Source: Octadecabacter dasysiphoniae | GTDB lineage: Bacteria > Pseudomonadota > Alphaproteobacteria > Rhodobacterales > Rhodobacteraceae | Reading direction: 5' to 3' | DNA: 64,000 nucleotides | NCBI RefSeq assembly: GCF_021532615.1 | Contig: NZ_JAKGAQ010000001.1 | Span: 1,178,001 to 1,242,000 of the forward strand | Part shown: positions 8,215-18,290 of the stretch, in pieces | Position numbering within the stretch: position 1 is the first letter of the stretch | Layout: each line of letters begins with the position of its first letter | Translations under genes and position numbers: made by a program | The notes under the pieces: generated by a model | What the model saw: the letters and a program-made list of their open reading frames with translations, nothing else | Databases searched by the model: none | Told to the model about the DNA's origin: nothing

Positions 8215-10305
8215 TCACTCAGCCGCGATTTCGATAACCGGTTCCATTTCGGCTAGATCAACATCGCTCAGGTGGCATTTGACCTGATGGCCTTCTGCCA
8301 GCATGCGCACGGGCGGCACTTCGGTTTCACACAAGGTGCGGCCTGCTTTGTCTTTCCAGTTGCAACGGGTCTGGAACGGGCAGCCCGACGGTGGGTTCAT
8401 GGCCGATGGGATATCCCCCTCAAGCACGATGTGCTTTTTCTTGATCTTGGTGTCAGCGATCGGAACGGCAGACAACAAGGCCTCGGTGTAGGGATGATAT
8501 GGAGGGCTGAAGACCTGATCTGTCGTGCCCAGTTCAACCACGTGGCCAAGATACATAACCATAACGCGATCAGACAGATAGCGCACGATGCTCAGGTCGT
8601 GAGAGATGAACAGCAGCGTCGTTTTGTGTTCGCGCTGGATTTCCATCAACAGATCCGTGACGGCAGCCTGAACAGACACGTCCAAGGCCGACACAGGTTC
8701 GTCCGCAACCACAATCCGCGCATCCCCCGCAAAGGCGCGCGCGATACCGACGCGCTGCTTTTGCCCGCCCGACAATTGGCGCGGCATGCGGTCCGCAAAG
8801 GCGCGGGGCAGTTTCACGAGATCAAGCAGTTGCAGCATCCGTTCGCGACGGTCGTTGTCATTGTTACCGATCTTGAAAATTTCCAACGCACGCATGATCT
8901 GGCGACCGACCGTCATTGACGGATTCAGCGTATCAAACGGATTCTGGAACACCATTTGAACGTCCGCGATTGTTTTCGTGTCGCGGTCTTCGATGGGAAC
9001 GTTGCCGATACTTTTGTTATCGAGAAGGATTTCACCGTCGGTTGCGGTTTCAAGCCCCATCAGAACCTTGGCAAAGGTGGACTTACCGCACCCGGATTCA
9101 CCCACAATGGCAAGAGTTTCGGATTCCCGCGCCTCGAACGACAAGGTTTCGTTGGCTTTGACCACCTTTTTGGAATTACCCCCAAACAGGGCAGATGCCG
9201 CGACCTCGTAGTATTTCTTGAGGTTGTCCATTTTCAAAACAACGCGGCCCGGTTCGGGTTTTTCGGTTTGGGCGCCCACGGCAATCGGGGCGTTCCAGTC
9301 GATTTCCTGGAACCGCAAACACCGGCTTTCGTGATCGTCGCCCGCATCGCCCATCGGGATATACCCTTGGTCACAGCGGCCTGCTTCGAAATAGTCGCAG
9401 CGGGGGCCAAAGTTACAGCCTTGGGGCCGTTCATGGGGCAGGGGAAAGTTGCCCGGAATGGCGATCAGGGGGCGTGCGTTTTTATCAGCACCCGGCAGCG
9501 GGATCGAGCGGAACAGCGCCTGTGTGTAGGGGTGCTGCATGTTGTCGAACACGCCTTCAATAGATCCGCGTTCAACCGCTTCGCCGGAATACATCACACA
9601 GATGCGATCACAGGTTTCCAGCACGAGGCCAAGGTTGTGCGAGATAAACAGCATCGACGTGCCGTATTTCTTGCCCAGATCTTTGACCAGTTCGACCACG
9701 GCCGCTTCGACAGTCACGTCGAGAGCGGTTGTCGGTTCGTCCAAGATCAACAAGCTGGGCTTGGACATCAGCGCCATGGCAATCACGATGCGCTGTTGCT
9801 GGCCGCCCGACAATTGGTGCGGAAAGCTGTTGAGCATGCGTTTGGGGTCGGGCAGTTTGACGTCTGTCACAACCTCGAGCGCGCGTTCGTATGCTTCTTT
9901 TTCTGACACACCTTCGTGGATCATCGGCACTTCCATCAGCTGTTTGCCGATGCGCATCGCAGGGTTCAGGGACGCCATGGGTTCTTGATAGATCATGGCG
10001 ATCTGGCTGCCGCGAATGTCGCGCAGTTCTTCTTGCGTCATCGTGTTCAGATCACGCCCTTTGAACTTGATCGAACCACCCACGATGCGCCCGTTCACGC
10101 CAAGGTCTTGCATCACCCCCAGCGCCACGGTGGATTTTCCGCAACCGGATTCCCCCACAATGCCAAGGGCTTCGCCCGGTTGGATTTTGGCCGAAAAGTC
10201 CATGACAGCGGGAATTTCACGCAGGCGCGTGAAAAAGCTGATGGAGAGTTTGTCGATCTCAAGGATCGGACCGTCGTAGGCGTCGTTGCGCAGGTCATAG
10301 TCCAT
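8215..10305 (-). CDS. peptide-type ABC importer, fused double ATP-binding protein
   Basis: The 696-residue protein carries two complete nucleotide-binding domains, equivalent to DppD and DppF joined in one chain. NBD1 has Walker A GESGCGKST at residues 51-59, signature LSGGQQQR and Walker B ILDEPTTALD. An oligopeptide-transporter C-terminal motif with clustered Cys (CNFGPRCDYFEAGRC) follows. NBD2 (from about residue 360) has GESGCGKST, LSGGQKQR and VADEPVSALD, then a second Cys-containing tail. It energises import by the two permeases encoded just upstream. The substrate is likely peptides or similar solutes and cannot be fixed from sequence. Confidence 0.93.
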   Translation of the reverse strand: MDYDLRNDAYDGPILEIDKLSISFFTRLREIPAVMDFSAKIQPGEALGIVGESGCGKSTVALGVMQDLGVNGRIVGGSIKFKGRDLNTMTQEELRDIRGSQIAMIYQEPMASLNPAMRIGKQLMEVPMIHEGVSEKEAYERALEVVTDVKLPDPKRMLNSFPHQLSGGQQQRIVIAMALMSKPSLLILDEPTTALDVTVEAAVVELVKDLGKKYGTSMLFISHNLGLVLETCDRICVMYSGEAVERGSIEGVFDNMQHPYTQALFRSIPLPGADKNARPLIAIPGNFPLPHERPQGCNFGPRCDYFEAGRCDQGYIPMGDAGDDHESRCLRFQEIDWNAPIAVGAQTEKPEPGRVVLKMDNLKKYYEVAASALFGGNSKKVVKANETLSFEARESETLAIVGESGCGKSTFAKVLMGLETATDGEILLDNKSIGNVPIEDRDTKTIADVQMVFQNPFDTLNPSMTVGRQIMRALEIFKIGNNDNDRRERMLQLLDLVKLPRAFADRMPRQLSGGQKQRVGIARAFAGDARIVVADEPVSALDVSVQAAVTDLLMEIQREHKTTLLFISHDLSIVRYLSDRVMVMYLGHVVELGTTDQVFSPPYHPYTEALLSAVPIADTKIKKKHIVLEGDIPSAMNPPSGCPFQTRCNWKDKAGRTLCETEVPPVRMLAEGHQVKCHLSDVDLAEMEPVIEIAAE

Positions 10306-10309
10306 GAGA

Positions 10310-11764
10310 TTAATCCTTCAAGCTTTCTTCGCGCAGACCATCTGCGAGCAGGTTGAGACCAAGCACCATCGACAGCAGCGCAATCGCAGGTGGCAGGGCA
10401 GGGTGTGCGTAGATCAGCAACAGTTTGCGACCCTCGTTGATGGTGCTGCCCCAGTCCGGTGATTCAGGCGGCAGGCCGAGGCCGAAGAAACCCAAGGTTC
10501 CCAGAAGGATCGTGGTGTAGCCGATGCGCAGGCAGAAATCGACGATCAGCGGGCCACGTGCGTTGGGCAGAATTTCCCAAAGCATGATGTACCATGTGCC
10601 TTCACCGCGGGTTTGTGCGGCCGCCACGTAGTCCCGCGTTTTGATATCCAGCGCGAGGCCACGCACGATGCGGTACACCGTGGGCGAGTTCACAAACACC
10701 ACCGACACAAACACCACAAGGATGCCGGACGGGATGGTGATGAAATCAAGGCTTTCGGGCCAGACGTGCAGCGGGCTGTCCGCATCCGACACGACATTCA
10801 CATAGAGGAAGGCCAGCGGGATCAGAACAAGCGCAAGGTACAGCGTGTTCTTTGATCCTTGGGTCTTGTAGCGCGAATTGATCAACACGCCAAAGAACAC
10901 CAACGGGAAGACGAATAGGAACGCCGCCATGTAGTTTGGCAGGCCCGTCGCGACGATTTCCGGTGTGACCAGCAGGTAGAACAGCAAGATAACAGGAAAC
11001 GCGAGGATCAGGTTGGCGAGGAAGGACAGCAACGTGTCCAGACGTCCGCCGTAATATCCCGCAGGCAGGCCCAGCGTGATGCCGACCATGAACGCAAAGA
11101 TGGTTGCCAGTGGTGCGATGACCATCACGATGACCGATCCGTGGACCACGCGGCTAAAGATGTCGCGCGCAAGGTTGTCGCCGCCCAAAAGGTAGTGCGG
11201 GAAGAAATCCGCGTCTTGGCCTTCTGGCACAGGGAAACCCGGTGTCTTGTTCTTGATGCCCGAGATTTGCTGAAGCGGATCATGGGTCGCGATCATGTCG
11301 AACAGGCCAACAAAGATTGACGTGAAGACCCAGAACATCACCAGTGCAAACCCGATCATGCCGATGGTTGAATCAAACAATTTGCCATAAAGGCCCAGCT
11401 TGCGTTTGAACGTGATCGACAGAACGAATGTGACGATCAGGGCGATCCAGACGGGCAGGAACTGTTTGGAAATTTCGCCCAGAATGCCGGCTTTGCCGTA
11501 GGGCATGAACCAGGAAACGACCACGATGGCGGCGATCAGGAACACCACAAGGGTGAAGAGATACCCATTGTAGACTTCGAGGCGCCCCAAAAGGCCGCCA
11601 CGGCTTTGCAATGTGCCATCGCTGTTTGACTGCAATTTCACCTCGGGTGCGAAAAAGCCCATGACGAGTTGCAAGATAACGCCAGCCACAAACACCGCTG
11701 CTGCGATTGTAAGGGCGGGGATGAGAGTGCTCCCGAGGGAGCCAGTCCAGGAAAGAGGTTCCAT
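10310..11764 (-). CDS. peptide-type ABC importer permease (DppC-like, extended N-terminus)
   Basis: This is a 484-residue inner-membrane permease. The C-terminal part has the binding-protein-dependent transport fold with an EAA-type loop (ALDIKTRDYVAAAQTRGEG, then LWEILPNARGPLIVDF). It is much longer than a usual DppC of about 300 residues because of an added N-terminal region with several extra hydrophobic segments (about residues 10-40, 65-90, 100-120, 130-155) and an extended loop before the core. Four bases separate its stop from the ATPase gene. Long DppC forms of this type are known in peptide-type importers of this group, but I infer that from memory. Confidence 0.9.
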   Translation of the reverse strand: MEPLSWTGSLGSTLIPALTIAAAVFVAGVILQLVMGFFAPEVKLQSNSDGTLQSRGGLLGRLEVYNGYLFTLVVFLIAAIVVVSWFMPYGKAGILGEISKQFLPVWIALIVTFVLSITFKRKLGLYGKLFDSTIGMIGFALVMFWVFTSIFVGLFDMIATHDPLQQISGIKNKTPGFPVPEGQDADFFPHYLLGGDNLARDIFSRVVHGSVIVMVIAPLATIFAFMVGITLGLPAGYYGGRLDTLLSFLANLILAFPVILLFYLLVTPEIVATGLPNYMAAFLFVFPLVFFGVLINSRYKTQGSKNTLYLALVLIPLAFLYVNVVSDADSPLHVWPESLDFITIPSGILVVFVSVVFVNSPTVYRIVRGLALDIKTRDYVAAAQTRGEGTWYIMLWEILPNARGPLIVDFCLRIGYTTILLGTLGFFGLGLPPESPDWGSTINEGRKLLLIYAHPALPPAIALLSMVLGLNLLADGLREESLKD

Positions 11765-11779
11765 GTGTTCAGGCTCCTA

Positions 11780-12826
11780 TCAAGAGATGCGAATGCGTGG
11801 GTTCAAGAAGACGTAGCCGATGTCAGATATCAGCTGCGTGATCAGGACCACGAAGACGGAAACAACCGAAACGCCAAGCAGCAATTCGATGTCGTTGTTT
11901 GAGGCGGCTTGCACCAGCGTCCAGCCGAAGCCTTTGTAGTTGAACAAGGTTTCGACGATGACGACACCATTAAGCAGCCAAGGGAACTGCAACATGATGA
12001 CCGTAAACGGCGCGATCAGTGCATTGCGCAGAGCGTGTTTCATAACGATGTTGGGGAACGACACACCCTTTAGGCGCGCGGTGCGGATGTATTGTGCGGT
12101 CATCACTTCGGTCATGGATGCGCGGGTCATACGGGCGATGTAGCCCATGCCATAAAGCGCGATGGTGATCACCGGCAAAAAGAAGTTGTTGAAGTTTGCA
12201 TCATCCATGGCCGACGTTGCCGTGCCCTTGAAATATTGCATCCCGAACAACGGGGTGGCGAACACGGCGATCAGGATAACACCAGACACATATTCAGGCG
12301 TCGCGGTGGAAATGATCGATATGGTCGACAGGCTGCGGTCGGTTCGTGATCCTTCGCGCATGCCCGCCAGCACACCGATGATCAGCGCGCCCGGCACCAT
12401 GACCATCATGACCCAAAACATCAGCTTTCCGGTGAGGCCAAGGCGTGTGCTTACAATGCCAGAAACGTCTTCTTTGAAGACTGTGGATTGGCCCCATTCG
12501 CCCTGAATGATGCCACAAAAGGTTGCGGTGTTTTCGTCCGGTGTGCGGTTCGCAGCGCAGCGTGCGCGCGTTTCACCGTCACTGCCATCGATCACATAGC
12601 CCGGCATCACGCCAAGCCATTGTCCGTATTTCACAAGCCGGGGCTGTAAATATCCGCGGTTCGTCAGATAGCTGGTCACAGCTTCGTCCGACATTCGGAA
12701 GTTGCCTTGTGTTTTCGCAAGCTTTTCCAGATTTGGATAAAGGTTTGTCAGCGAGAACACGATAAATGTCAGGCAGATCGCCGTGAGGATCATGACCCCA
12801 AGACGTCGCAGAATAAACAGTCCCAT
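11780..12826 (-). CDS. peptide-type ABC importer permease (DppB-like)
   Basis: This 348-residue permease starts with a transmembrane segment (MGLFILRRLGVMILTAICLT) and has the usual five or six further hydrophobic segments. Its EAA loop is visible as TARLKGVSFPNIVMKHALRN. A periplasmic stretch with two Cys (RARCAANRT ... ATFCG) lies near residues 85-110. It pairs with the DppC-like permease encoded 16 bases downstream. The hairpin between it and the binding-protein gene probably limits its expression. Confidence 0.92.
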   Translation of the reverse strand: MGLFILRRLGVMILTAICLTFIVFSLTNLYPNLEKLAKTQGNFRMSDEAVTSYLTNRGYLQPRLVKYGQWLGVMPGYVIDGSDGETRARCAANRTPDENTATFCGIIQGEWGQSTVFKEDVSGIVSTRLGLTGKLMFWVMMVMVPGALIIGVLAGMREGSRTDRSLSTISIISTATPEYVSGVILIAVFATPLFGMQYFKGTATSAMDDANFNNFFLPVITIALYGMGYIARMTRASMTEVMTAQYIRTARLKGVSFPNIVMKHALRNALIAPFTVIMLQFPWLLNGVVIVETLFNYKGFGWTLVQAASNNDIELLLGVSVVSVFVVLITQLISDIGYVFLNPRIRIS

Positions 12827-12895
12827 GTAGTACCCCTGTTGGGTTTGCCGCGTGGTTCAAGCCGCGCGATCTTTCGTCTGGTCGCAAAAATTTAT

Positions 12896-12929
12896 CAAAA
12901 AATGGGCCGCCCGATTACGCGGGCGGCCC
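12896..12929 (-). terminator. hairpin with T tract between binding-protein gene and permeases
   Basis: A perfect 10-bp GC-rich stem (GGGCCGCCCG 12904-12913 with CGGGCGGCCC 12920-12929; loop 6) is followed on the minus strand by TTTTTTG and a further T-rich run. It lies just after the binding-protein stop and before the permease genes of the same operon, so it probably works as a partial terminator or a 3' stabiliser. Confidence 0.85.
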
Positions 12930-12944
12930 AAAATTTAGATCAGA

Positions 12945-14612
12945 TTAAGCTGCGAGGCCGATCTTATAGATCTGTGGCAGGTACGCGATGTGCATGTCCC
13001 AACCAACAAAGCCCGGCTTTGCGTGGCGGTAAACCGTGCGCCAGTATGGCTGGATCGTCACAGCTTCGTCCGTGAGGATCTGCTGGATTTTCGCCATCAC
13101 TTCGGAACGTGCATCGGCATCCGCAATTGCGTTCGCTTCGTCGAGCAGGGCATCGAATTCGGCATTGTTGAATGCAAATTCGTTCCATGCTTCACCGGAC
13201 CGGTACGCCAGACCCAGAACCTGCGTGCCCAGTGGGCGGTGGTTCCAGTTGGTCGAGGAGAACGGATACTTCGTCCAGTCGTTCCAGAATGTAGAACCTG
13301 GAATGATTGTGCGCTTCACGTTGAAACCAGCGTCACGCAACTGCGCGGCAACCGCATCAGTTGTGTTCTTGCGCCAGTCATCATCGATGGAAGAGATTTC
13401 CATCTCGAAGTCAGCCATGCCAGCTTCTGTAAGCAGCGCAAGCGCGCCTTCTGGATCGTACTCAGTCGCAGGAACGTCAGCCCATTCAGGGTGCATCGGG
13501 CCAACGTGCTGGTTGCGTGCAACGACACCTTGGTTGGCATAGCCAAGCTCAAGACAGACTTCGTTGTTTACAGCCATTGCAATCGCCTTGCGGACGCGAA
13601 CGTCTGCGTATGGCTTCATGCCGTCGACTTCTGCGTCCTGGTTTGGACGGATGACGATTGTTGCCGCAGATGGAACTGCGGAACGCTCGAACCCGATGCC
13701 TTCGAACACTTCGACGAAATCACCGACAGTTTCATATGTCATGTCAACTTCGTCAGCGGCTGCGGCTGCGACCCATGCGGAAGGATCTGTGCCGTAGTCG
13801 ATGTATTCGATGCGATCGAGGTATGCGCCTTTGCCTTCGGCGTAGCCCCACCACTCGTGGCCTTCGTTGCGAACGAGAACCGCTTTGACGCCAACGTCGT
13901 TAGATTCGATCATGTAAGGACCAGTACCAACGGGTGTGCGGGCAGGGTCTTCGCGATCAATAGAGGCGTGGTAAACGGCGGCTGGGTAGTCAGCCATGCC
14001 AGCGATCAGCGTGATGTCAGAAGCTGGCAGGTTCAGCGTAACCTGATGTGGGCCAGTGACTTCGATGCCGCCCTCAACTGCGTTACCTGTGTCGGCGTCC
14101 ACGAGAACGGACATACGGCCCGCCATGGAATTGCCTTCAGCGTTCTTGTCACACCAGTCGGTGATCACGCGTGCAACGTCTTCGGCTGTGAAATCGTCGC
14201 CGTTGTTCCACTTGACGCCTTCACGGACGTTCAATGTGTAAACAGTCGCGTCGTCGTTCACTTCCCATGAGGACAACAGCATTGGCTCAAACGAACCGTC
14301 GGAGTTGTATTCTACGAGATACTCGAGCCAACCAGCTGTGACGAACGCCATTTGCGTCCAGTCAAAGGCCCGTGGATCTTTAAGCGCGCGGACTTCCATC
14401 TGCATGCGCATTGTGCCGCCCTGCTGGGCGTGGCCTGCGGCGGCTGCTGGCTGCGACAGACCCAAAAGGCCATATGCGCCGACGGTTGTCACGCCGAGCG
14501 CTGTTGTCCGTGTCATGAATTCGCGGCGGCTGAGTTTGCCGGCCTCGACATCTTTGACATAGACGTCGACTGCTGGATGCAGCGGCGCACCGGTGAGTGT
14601 TTTGTTGGTCAT
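12945..14612 (-). CDS. ABC importer substrate-binding protein, family 5, Tat-exported
   Basis: The 555-residue protein belongs to the extracellular solute-binding family 5 (DppA/OppA type). The N-terminus has a twin-arginine signal, LSRREFMTR followed by a hydrophobic segment ending at [11 protein letters not shown], so it is probably exported folded through Tat. Family features include [20 protein letters not shown] and [12 protein letters not shown] chose the ATG at 14612, which has GGGAG 8 bases upstream; the open frame extends to 14681 without such a site. It is the first gene of the importer operon. An AraC-type regulator is encoded upstream on the same strand. Confidence 0.93.
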   Translation of the reverse strand: MTNKTLTGAPLHPAVDVYVKDVEAGKLSRREFMTRTTALGVTTVGAYGLLGLSQPAAAAGHAQQGGTMRMQMEVRALKDPRAFDWTQMAFVTAGWLEYLVEYNSDGSFEPMLLSSWEVNDDATVYTLNVREGVKWNNGDDFTAEDVARVITDWCDKNAEGNSMAGRMSVLVDADTGNAVEGGIEVTGPHQVTLNLPASDITLIAGMADYPAAVYHASIDREDPARTPVGTGPYMIESNDVGVKAVLVRNEGHEWWGYAEGKGAYLDRIEYIDYGTDPSAWVAAAAADEVDMTYETVGDFVEVFEGIGFERSAVPSAATIVIRPNQDAEVDGMKPYADVRVRKAIAMAVNNEVCLELGYANQGVVARNQHVGPMHPEWADVPATEYDPEGALALLTEAGMADFEMEISSIDDDWRKNTTDAVAAQLRDAGFNVKRTIIPGSTFWNDWTKYPFSSTNWNHRPLGTQVLGLAYRSGEAWNEFAFNNAEFDALLDEANAIADADARSEVMAKIQQILTDEAVTIQPYWRTVYRHAKPGFVGWDMHIAYLPQIYKIGLAA

Positions 14613-14876
14613 GCGTGTTCTCCCTGATGACACGTTTTTGTTTTGGCGGGTATCGGGATGGCGAAACACTGGCGCCGACATTTAGTCGGTCATACGGTGC
14701 CTTGCGTACTCATCCCCCCACAAGAAGCCGTATCAGGCAGGGTTTTTCTCTGCGCGTCAACGGCTGCAATCGGCAATTCTGATCACGTTTGCGACGTTCG
14801 CATGGTCTAACTGCGACATGCAACCGGAAAGCCGGATATGCTGCGGTGCGGCATGAAACGCGGGAAAATTGACTGA

Positions 14877-15695
14877 TTAGACAGCAGCAAGCGGGCCTTT
14901 TTGGCGAAACTTGGACGGCGTGAGGCCGGTTTGTGCTGCAAAAGTTCGGGTAAAATAGGCCGCCGATCCGAACCCGAGGTCCGATGCAATCTTTTGCACG
15001 GGGTCTTTGGTGTCGCGCAGCAGCAGGCGGGCCTCAAACAAGATGCGGTCGTTCAGAAGTTCCAGCGCGGATTTACCGCTGGTCTGGCGACAACACCGCG
15101 CAAGGTGGGTCGGGGTCACGCCAAGTTTGGCGGCATAGTCCGCAACGCCGCCGTGATCGTGAAAATCGCGTTCGATCAGGTCGGTGTAGGCGGCGACAAG
15201 ACGCGCAGAGGCCGTTTCGGCGCGCGCATCTTTTGTGTCGCTGTCGCGCAATTCAAGCTGGCGTTCGAAATAGACCGACAACAGACCCAGTTGGTAATGG
15301 GCCGCGCGCTGATGACTTGGCTGGTGTGATTTCAATTCACGTTCCAGCGCGTCTAGGTGTGCGGCCAGTTCTTTTTGGGCAACGACATCGCGCAGACGCA
15401 AATGGATAGGTTCAAGCGGCCATTCTGTCGCCATCGCAGACGGGACCGTCAGCATTTGGCCAAAGACGGTCGGGCCGACCTCAAACCCGTACATCGTACC
15501 CGCAGGAATATAGATCAGGTTGTTGGCCCCGAAACCTGAGGTCAGGCCCGCGATTGTGATGCGCCCCTGACCGCGTGCTACGAACATCAAACGCGGCGAA
15601 GAATGGGACCGCATCGCCTCCGTGCGCCACCGGCCTTGGCCTGCATTCTGGGCAATCGCAGTGAGAGCGAGACGATTTTGCGGGTCGGTCATCAT
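14877..15695 (-). CDS. AraC-family transcriptional regulator
   Basis: The protein has about 272 residues, with an N-terminal cupin-like sensing region (about 20-100, including LIYIPAGTMYGFEV) and two helix-turn-helix motifs at the C-terminus (YAAKLGVTPTHLARCCRQ and IASDLGFGSAAYFTRTFA, ending TPSKFRQ). I chose the first of two adjacent ATGs (15695). An in-frame TTG at 15731 could extend it by 12 residues. It lies upstream of the importer genes on the same strand, 264 bases from the binding-protein start, and may control them; this is inferred from position only. Confidence 0.87.
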   Translation of the reverse strand: MMTDPQNRLALTAIAQNAGQGRWRTEAMRSHSSPRLMFVARGQGRITIAGLTSGFGANNLIYIPAGTMYGFEVGPTVFGQMLTVPSAMATEWPLEPIHLRLRDVVAQKELAAHLDALERELKSHQPSHQRAAHYQLGLLSVYFERQLELRDSDTKDARAETASARLVAAYTDLIERDFHDHGGVADYAAKLGVTPTHLARCCRQTSGKSALELLNDRILFEARLLLRDTKDPVQKIASDLGFGSAAYFTRTFAAQTGLTPSKFRQKGPLAAV

Positions 15696-15777
15696 AGTGG
15701 TCAAATCCTGCCAGATGTTTGGTTTTGACAATTTTGCCAGCGAAATCAGTCAAATCAAAGCCAAACATGTGGAAAAA

Positions 15778-16665
15778 TTAGCACCCGCCCACATCTGGTA
15801 GCGCGATATTCTGCCACCGCTTCATACGGGACCGAACCCAAGTGCGCTGGCGCTTGGCGTATTGGCGCGTGGCGATGATGATCGCGTTTTTGGCCGAATC
15901 GGCGGTGATGTCACCGTTCAGCAGTTGGATCATTTCTGCCGCACCGATGGCTTTGGATGACGGGGCGGTGGGCTGCCAGTTCGGGGCCATCGCGGCGGCC
16001 TCGGCCAATGCGCCCGCGTCCATCATCATGTCAAACCGCTGCGCGATCCGTGCGTTCAGCCATTCGGGGTCGGGCATCAGGGCCAGCGGCGTGCAGGCCT
16101 CAAGCGGCAACAGCGGGGGCGGCGTGGCGGCCTGCCAATCTGTGATATTGCGCCCTGTGGATTCCTGAACCTCCCAGGCGCGCTGCACGCGGGCGCGATT
16201 GTTGAGGTCGATGTTGGCCGTTGTTGTTGCATCCAGCGCCGCGATCAAATCGGGCAGGGGGATCGCATCAGCGCGTGCGCGTACGTCTGTTGGTGTTGGT
16301 GGGATTTGCGCAAGGCCTTCGGTGAGGGCGGTAAAGTACAGCCCAGTGCCACCAACGATAATCGGGCGCGGGCCTGTTAAAAACGGGGTCACATCGCGCA
16401 ACCAGTCGCCAACGGAATAGGGTGCTTCGTAGGCCAGATGGCTATAAAGATGATGTTCAGCCTGTGCCAAATCAGCGGCGGGGGGCTGCGCTGTCAGGAT
16501 GGGCCAGCCCTGATAGACCTGCAAAGCATCCGCATTCACGATCACACCGCCCTGCGCGCGCGCAATTTCCAAGGCCAGCCCCGACTTGCCCGTTGCCGTC
16601 GGCCCAAAGATCAGCACCGGTTTTTCCGGGTCAATTTTGTCGAGGTCAAGCATCAGATGTCCCAT
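15778..16665 (-). CDS. miaA: tRNA dimethylallyltransferase
   Basis: The 295-residue enzyme adds the dimethylallyl group to A37 of tRNAs that read UNN codons. Near the N-terminus are the P-loop [17 protein letters not shown] and [11 protein letters not shown]; later come [30 protein letters not shown] and the C-terminal [16 protein letters not shown] chose ATG 16665, which has AGGAC 10 bases upstream; ATG 16653 is a four-residue shorter alternative. The open frame continues upstream across pyrH, but that part is antisense to a well-supported gene. Divergent from pyrH, with 60 bases between the starts. Confidence 0.94.
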   Translation of the reverse strand: MGHLMLDLDKIDPEKPVLIFGPTATGKSGLALEIARAQGGVIVNADALQVYQGWPILTAQPPAADLAQAEHHLYSHLAYEAPYSVGDWLRDVTPFLTGPRPIIVGGTGLYFTALTEGLAQIPPTPTDVRARADAIPLPDLIAALDATTTANIDLNNRARVQRAWEVQESTGRNITDWQAATPPPLLPLEACTPLALMPDPEWLNARIAQRFDMMMDAGALAEAAAMAPNWQPTAPSSKAIGAAEMIQLLNGDITADSAKNAIIIATRQYAKRQRTWVRSRMKRWQNIALPDVGGC

Positions 16666-16725
16666 TGCGTCTGGCGTCCTTTTGCGACATTTTGCGCCGA
16701 ACTGAAAGCAGCACTGGAGCATCTT

Positions 16726-17451
16726 ATGTCTGACACCGGAAACGTCGCGTATAAGAGGGTCATGTTGAAGATTTCGGGTGAGGCCCTGATGGGCGACCAA
16801 GGCTTTGGCCTGCACCCCCCGACCGTCGAGCGTATCGCCCGCGAAGTTCAATCGGTTCAGGAAATGGGCGTTGAAATTTGCATGGTCATCGGCGGCGGTA
16901 ACATTTTCCGCGGCCTGCAAGGATCTGCACAGGGCATGGAACGCACCACCGCCGATTATATGGGGATGCTTGCCACGGTCATGAACGCGCTGGCCATGCA
17001 ATCCGCGCTTGAGGGGCTGGATATTCACACGCGGGTCATTTCCGCGATCACGATGAACGAAGTGGCCGAACCCTACATTCGCCGCCGCGCCGTGCGCCAC
17101 CTTGAGAAAAAGCGGATTTGTATTTTCGCAGCCGGAACAGGCAACCCGTATTTCACGACAGACACAGCCGCGACACTGCGCGCATCCGAAATGGCCTGCG
17201 AGGCGATCTTTAAGGGCACTAAGGTTGATGGCGTCTACGACAAGGACCCCGCGAAACATGCGGATGCCGTGCGCTATGAAACGATCACCTATGATGAGGT
17301 TCTGGCCCAGCATCTGGGTGTGATGGACGCCAGCGCGATTGCCTTGGCGCGCGAAAACTCCCTGCCGATTGTTGTCTTTAGCCTTGATGACAAGGGCGGC
17401 TTTAAGGGCATCCTTGACGGAAGCGGAACATCGACAACCGTCAAAGACTAA
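16726..17451 (+). CDS. pyrH: UMP kinase
   Basis: This is a 241-residue amino-acid-kinase-fold enzyme that phosphorylates UMP to UDP. Motifs: [20 protein letters not shown] at the N-terminus, the Gly-rich [10 protein letters not shown], and the C-terminal ATP-binding [15 protein letters not shown] chose ATG 16726 because GGAG lies 7 bases upstream and it gives the family length; the frame is open further upstream but is antisense to miaA. In many bacteria rpsB-tsf precede pyrH; here miaA lies divergent instead. frr follows after a 227-base gap in which I see no gene. Confidence 0.95.
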   Translation: MSDTGNVAYKRVMLKISGEALMGDQGFGLHPPTVERIAREVQSVQEMGVEICMVIGGGNIFRGLQGSAQGMERTTADYMGMLATVMNALAMQSALEGLDIHTRVISAITMNEVAEPYIRRRAVRHLEKKRICIFAAGTGNPYFTTDTAATLRASEMACEAIFKGTKVDGVYDKDPAKHADAVRYETITYDEVLAQHLGVMDASAIALARENSLPIVVFSLDDKGGFKGILDGSGTSTTVKD

Positions 17452-17678
17452 TAGGGCTTGGGTGTTTTTGCGGCGGCAATGCGCCCGCGCGCGCAACACC
17501 GATCAACCATACTTATATCGCCCGGTTCTGATGTCTGCGTGTACGGTGTGCCACGTCCGCCGTTTTGTCACGATCCGGCGTAACATCCGCCGATCTGCAC
17601 AAGTTATGCGCAGGCGTTCTATACAAACCCCGCATGTTAACGGTATATCAGTCAAAACAAGTTGAGAAGAGCAGCACT

Positions 17679-18242
17679 ATGTCAGATGATTTTATCCTAG
17701 ATACCGATGATTTGCAGCGCCGTATGGACGGGGCCATCGCCAATTTGCGCGTTGAATTTGCATCCCTGCGCACGGGGCGCGCATCCGCGACCATGCTGGA
17801 ACCTGTGATGGTAGATGCCTACGGGTCGATGACACCGATCAATCAGGTCGGCACCGTGAACGTGCCAGAACCGCGTATGGTCACGATCAATGTGTGGGAT
17901 AAGGGCCTTGTCGGGAAGGTCGAAAAAGCCATCCGCGAAAGCGGGCTGGGCATTAACCCGCAACTGAATGGCACGATTATCATGTTGCCCATCCCCGAGT
18001 TGAACGAAGAACGCCGCACCCAATTGACCAAGGTCGCGGGCGGATACGGCGAAAACGCACGCGTTAGTATCCGCAATGTGCGTCGCGACGGCATGGACCA
18101 GATCAAGAAAGCCAAGAATGAAGGTATGTCCGAAGACGACCAGAAGCTTTGGGAATCGGAAGTTCAGGACATGACAAACGAATACATCAAGCGCATCGAT
18201 GAACAGCTTGAGACGAAACAAGCCGAGATTATGCAGGTCTGA
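17679..18242 (+). CDS. frr: ribosome recycling factor
   Basis: The 187-residue tRNA-shaped factor dissociates post-termination ribosomes with EF-G. Family segments: [20 protein letters not shown], the [14 protein letters not shown] strand, [20 protein letters not shown] and the C-terminal helices [20 protein letters not shown]. Length is normal. I chose ATG 17679, with GAGAAGAG upstream, over upstream in-frame ATGs that lack a ribosome-binding site. It begins the compact run frr-uppS-cdsA-dxr-rseP. Confidence 0.96.
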   Translation: MSDDFILDTDDLQRRMDGAIANLRVEFASLRTGRASATMLEPVMVDAYGSMTPINQVGTVNVPEPRMVTINVWDKGLVGKVEKAIRESGLGINPQLNGTIIMLPIPELNEERRTQLTKVAGGYGENARVSIRNVRRDGMDQIKKAKNEGMSEDDQKLWESEVQDMTNEYIKRIDEQLETKQAEIMQV

Positions 18243-18290
18243 CCCGAACGGGGACATGCACAGGTAATCAATACAGCGGGGGCCTCAGGT

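Noticed and set aside
12990-14270. A 426-codon open frame antisense to the ABC binding-protein gene
   Set aside because: The binding-protein gene is certain from its Tat signal and family motifs. The antisense frame has abnormal Cys/His/Val-rich composition and no start signal. Long antisense frames at 1547-2608, 23598-25097, 25845-27086 and 40005-41285 were rejected for the same reason.
16666-17499. Upstream extension of miaA across pyrH on the minus strand
   Set aside because: The frame stays open but is antisense to pyrH, and the conserved MiaA P-loop begins just after the ATG at 16665.
17452-17678. A small gene or RNA in the gap between pyrH and frr
   Set aside because: No open frame with a ribosome-binding site and no clear hairpin-T tract was found; a TTAAC half site near 17638 alone is not evidence of regulation.
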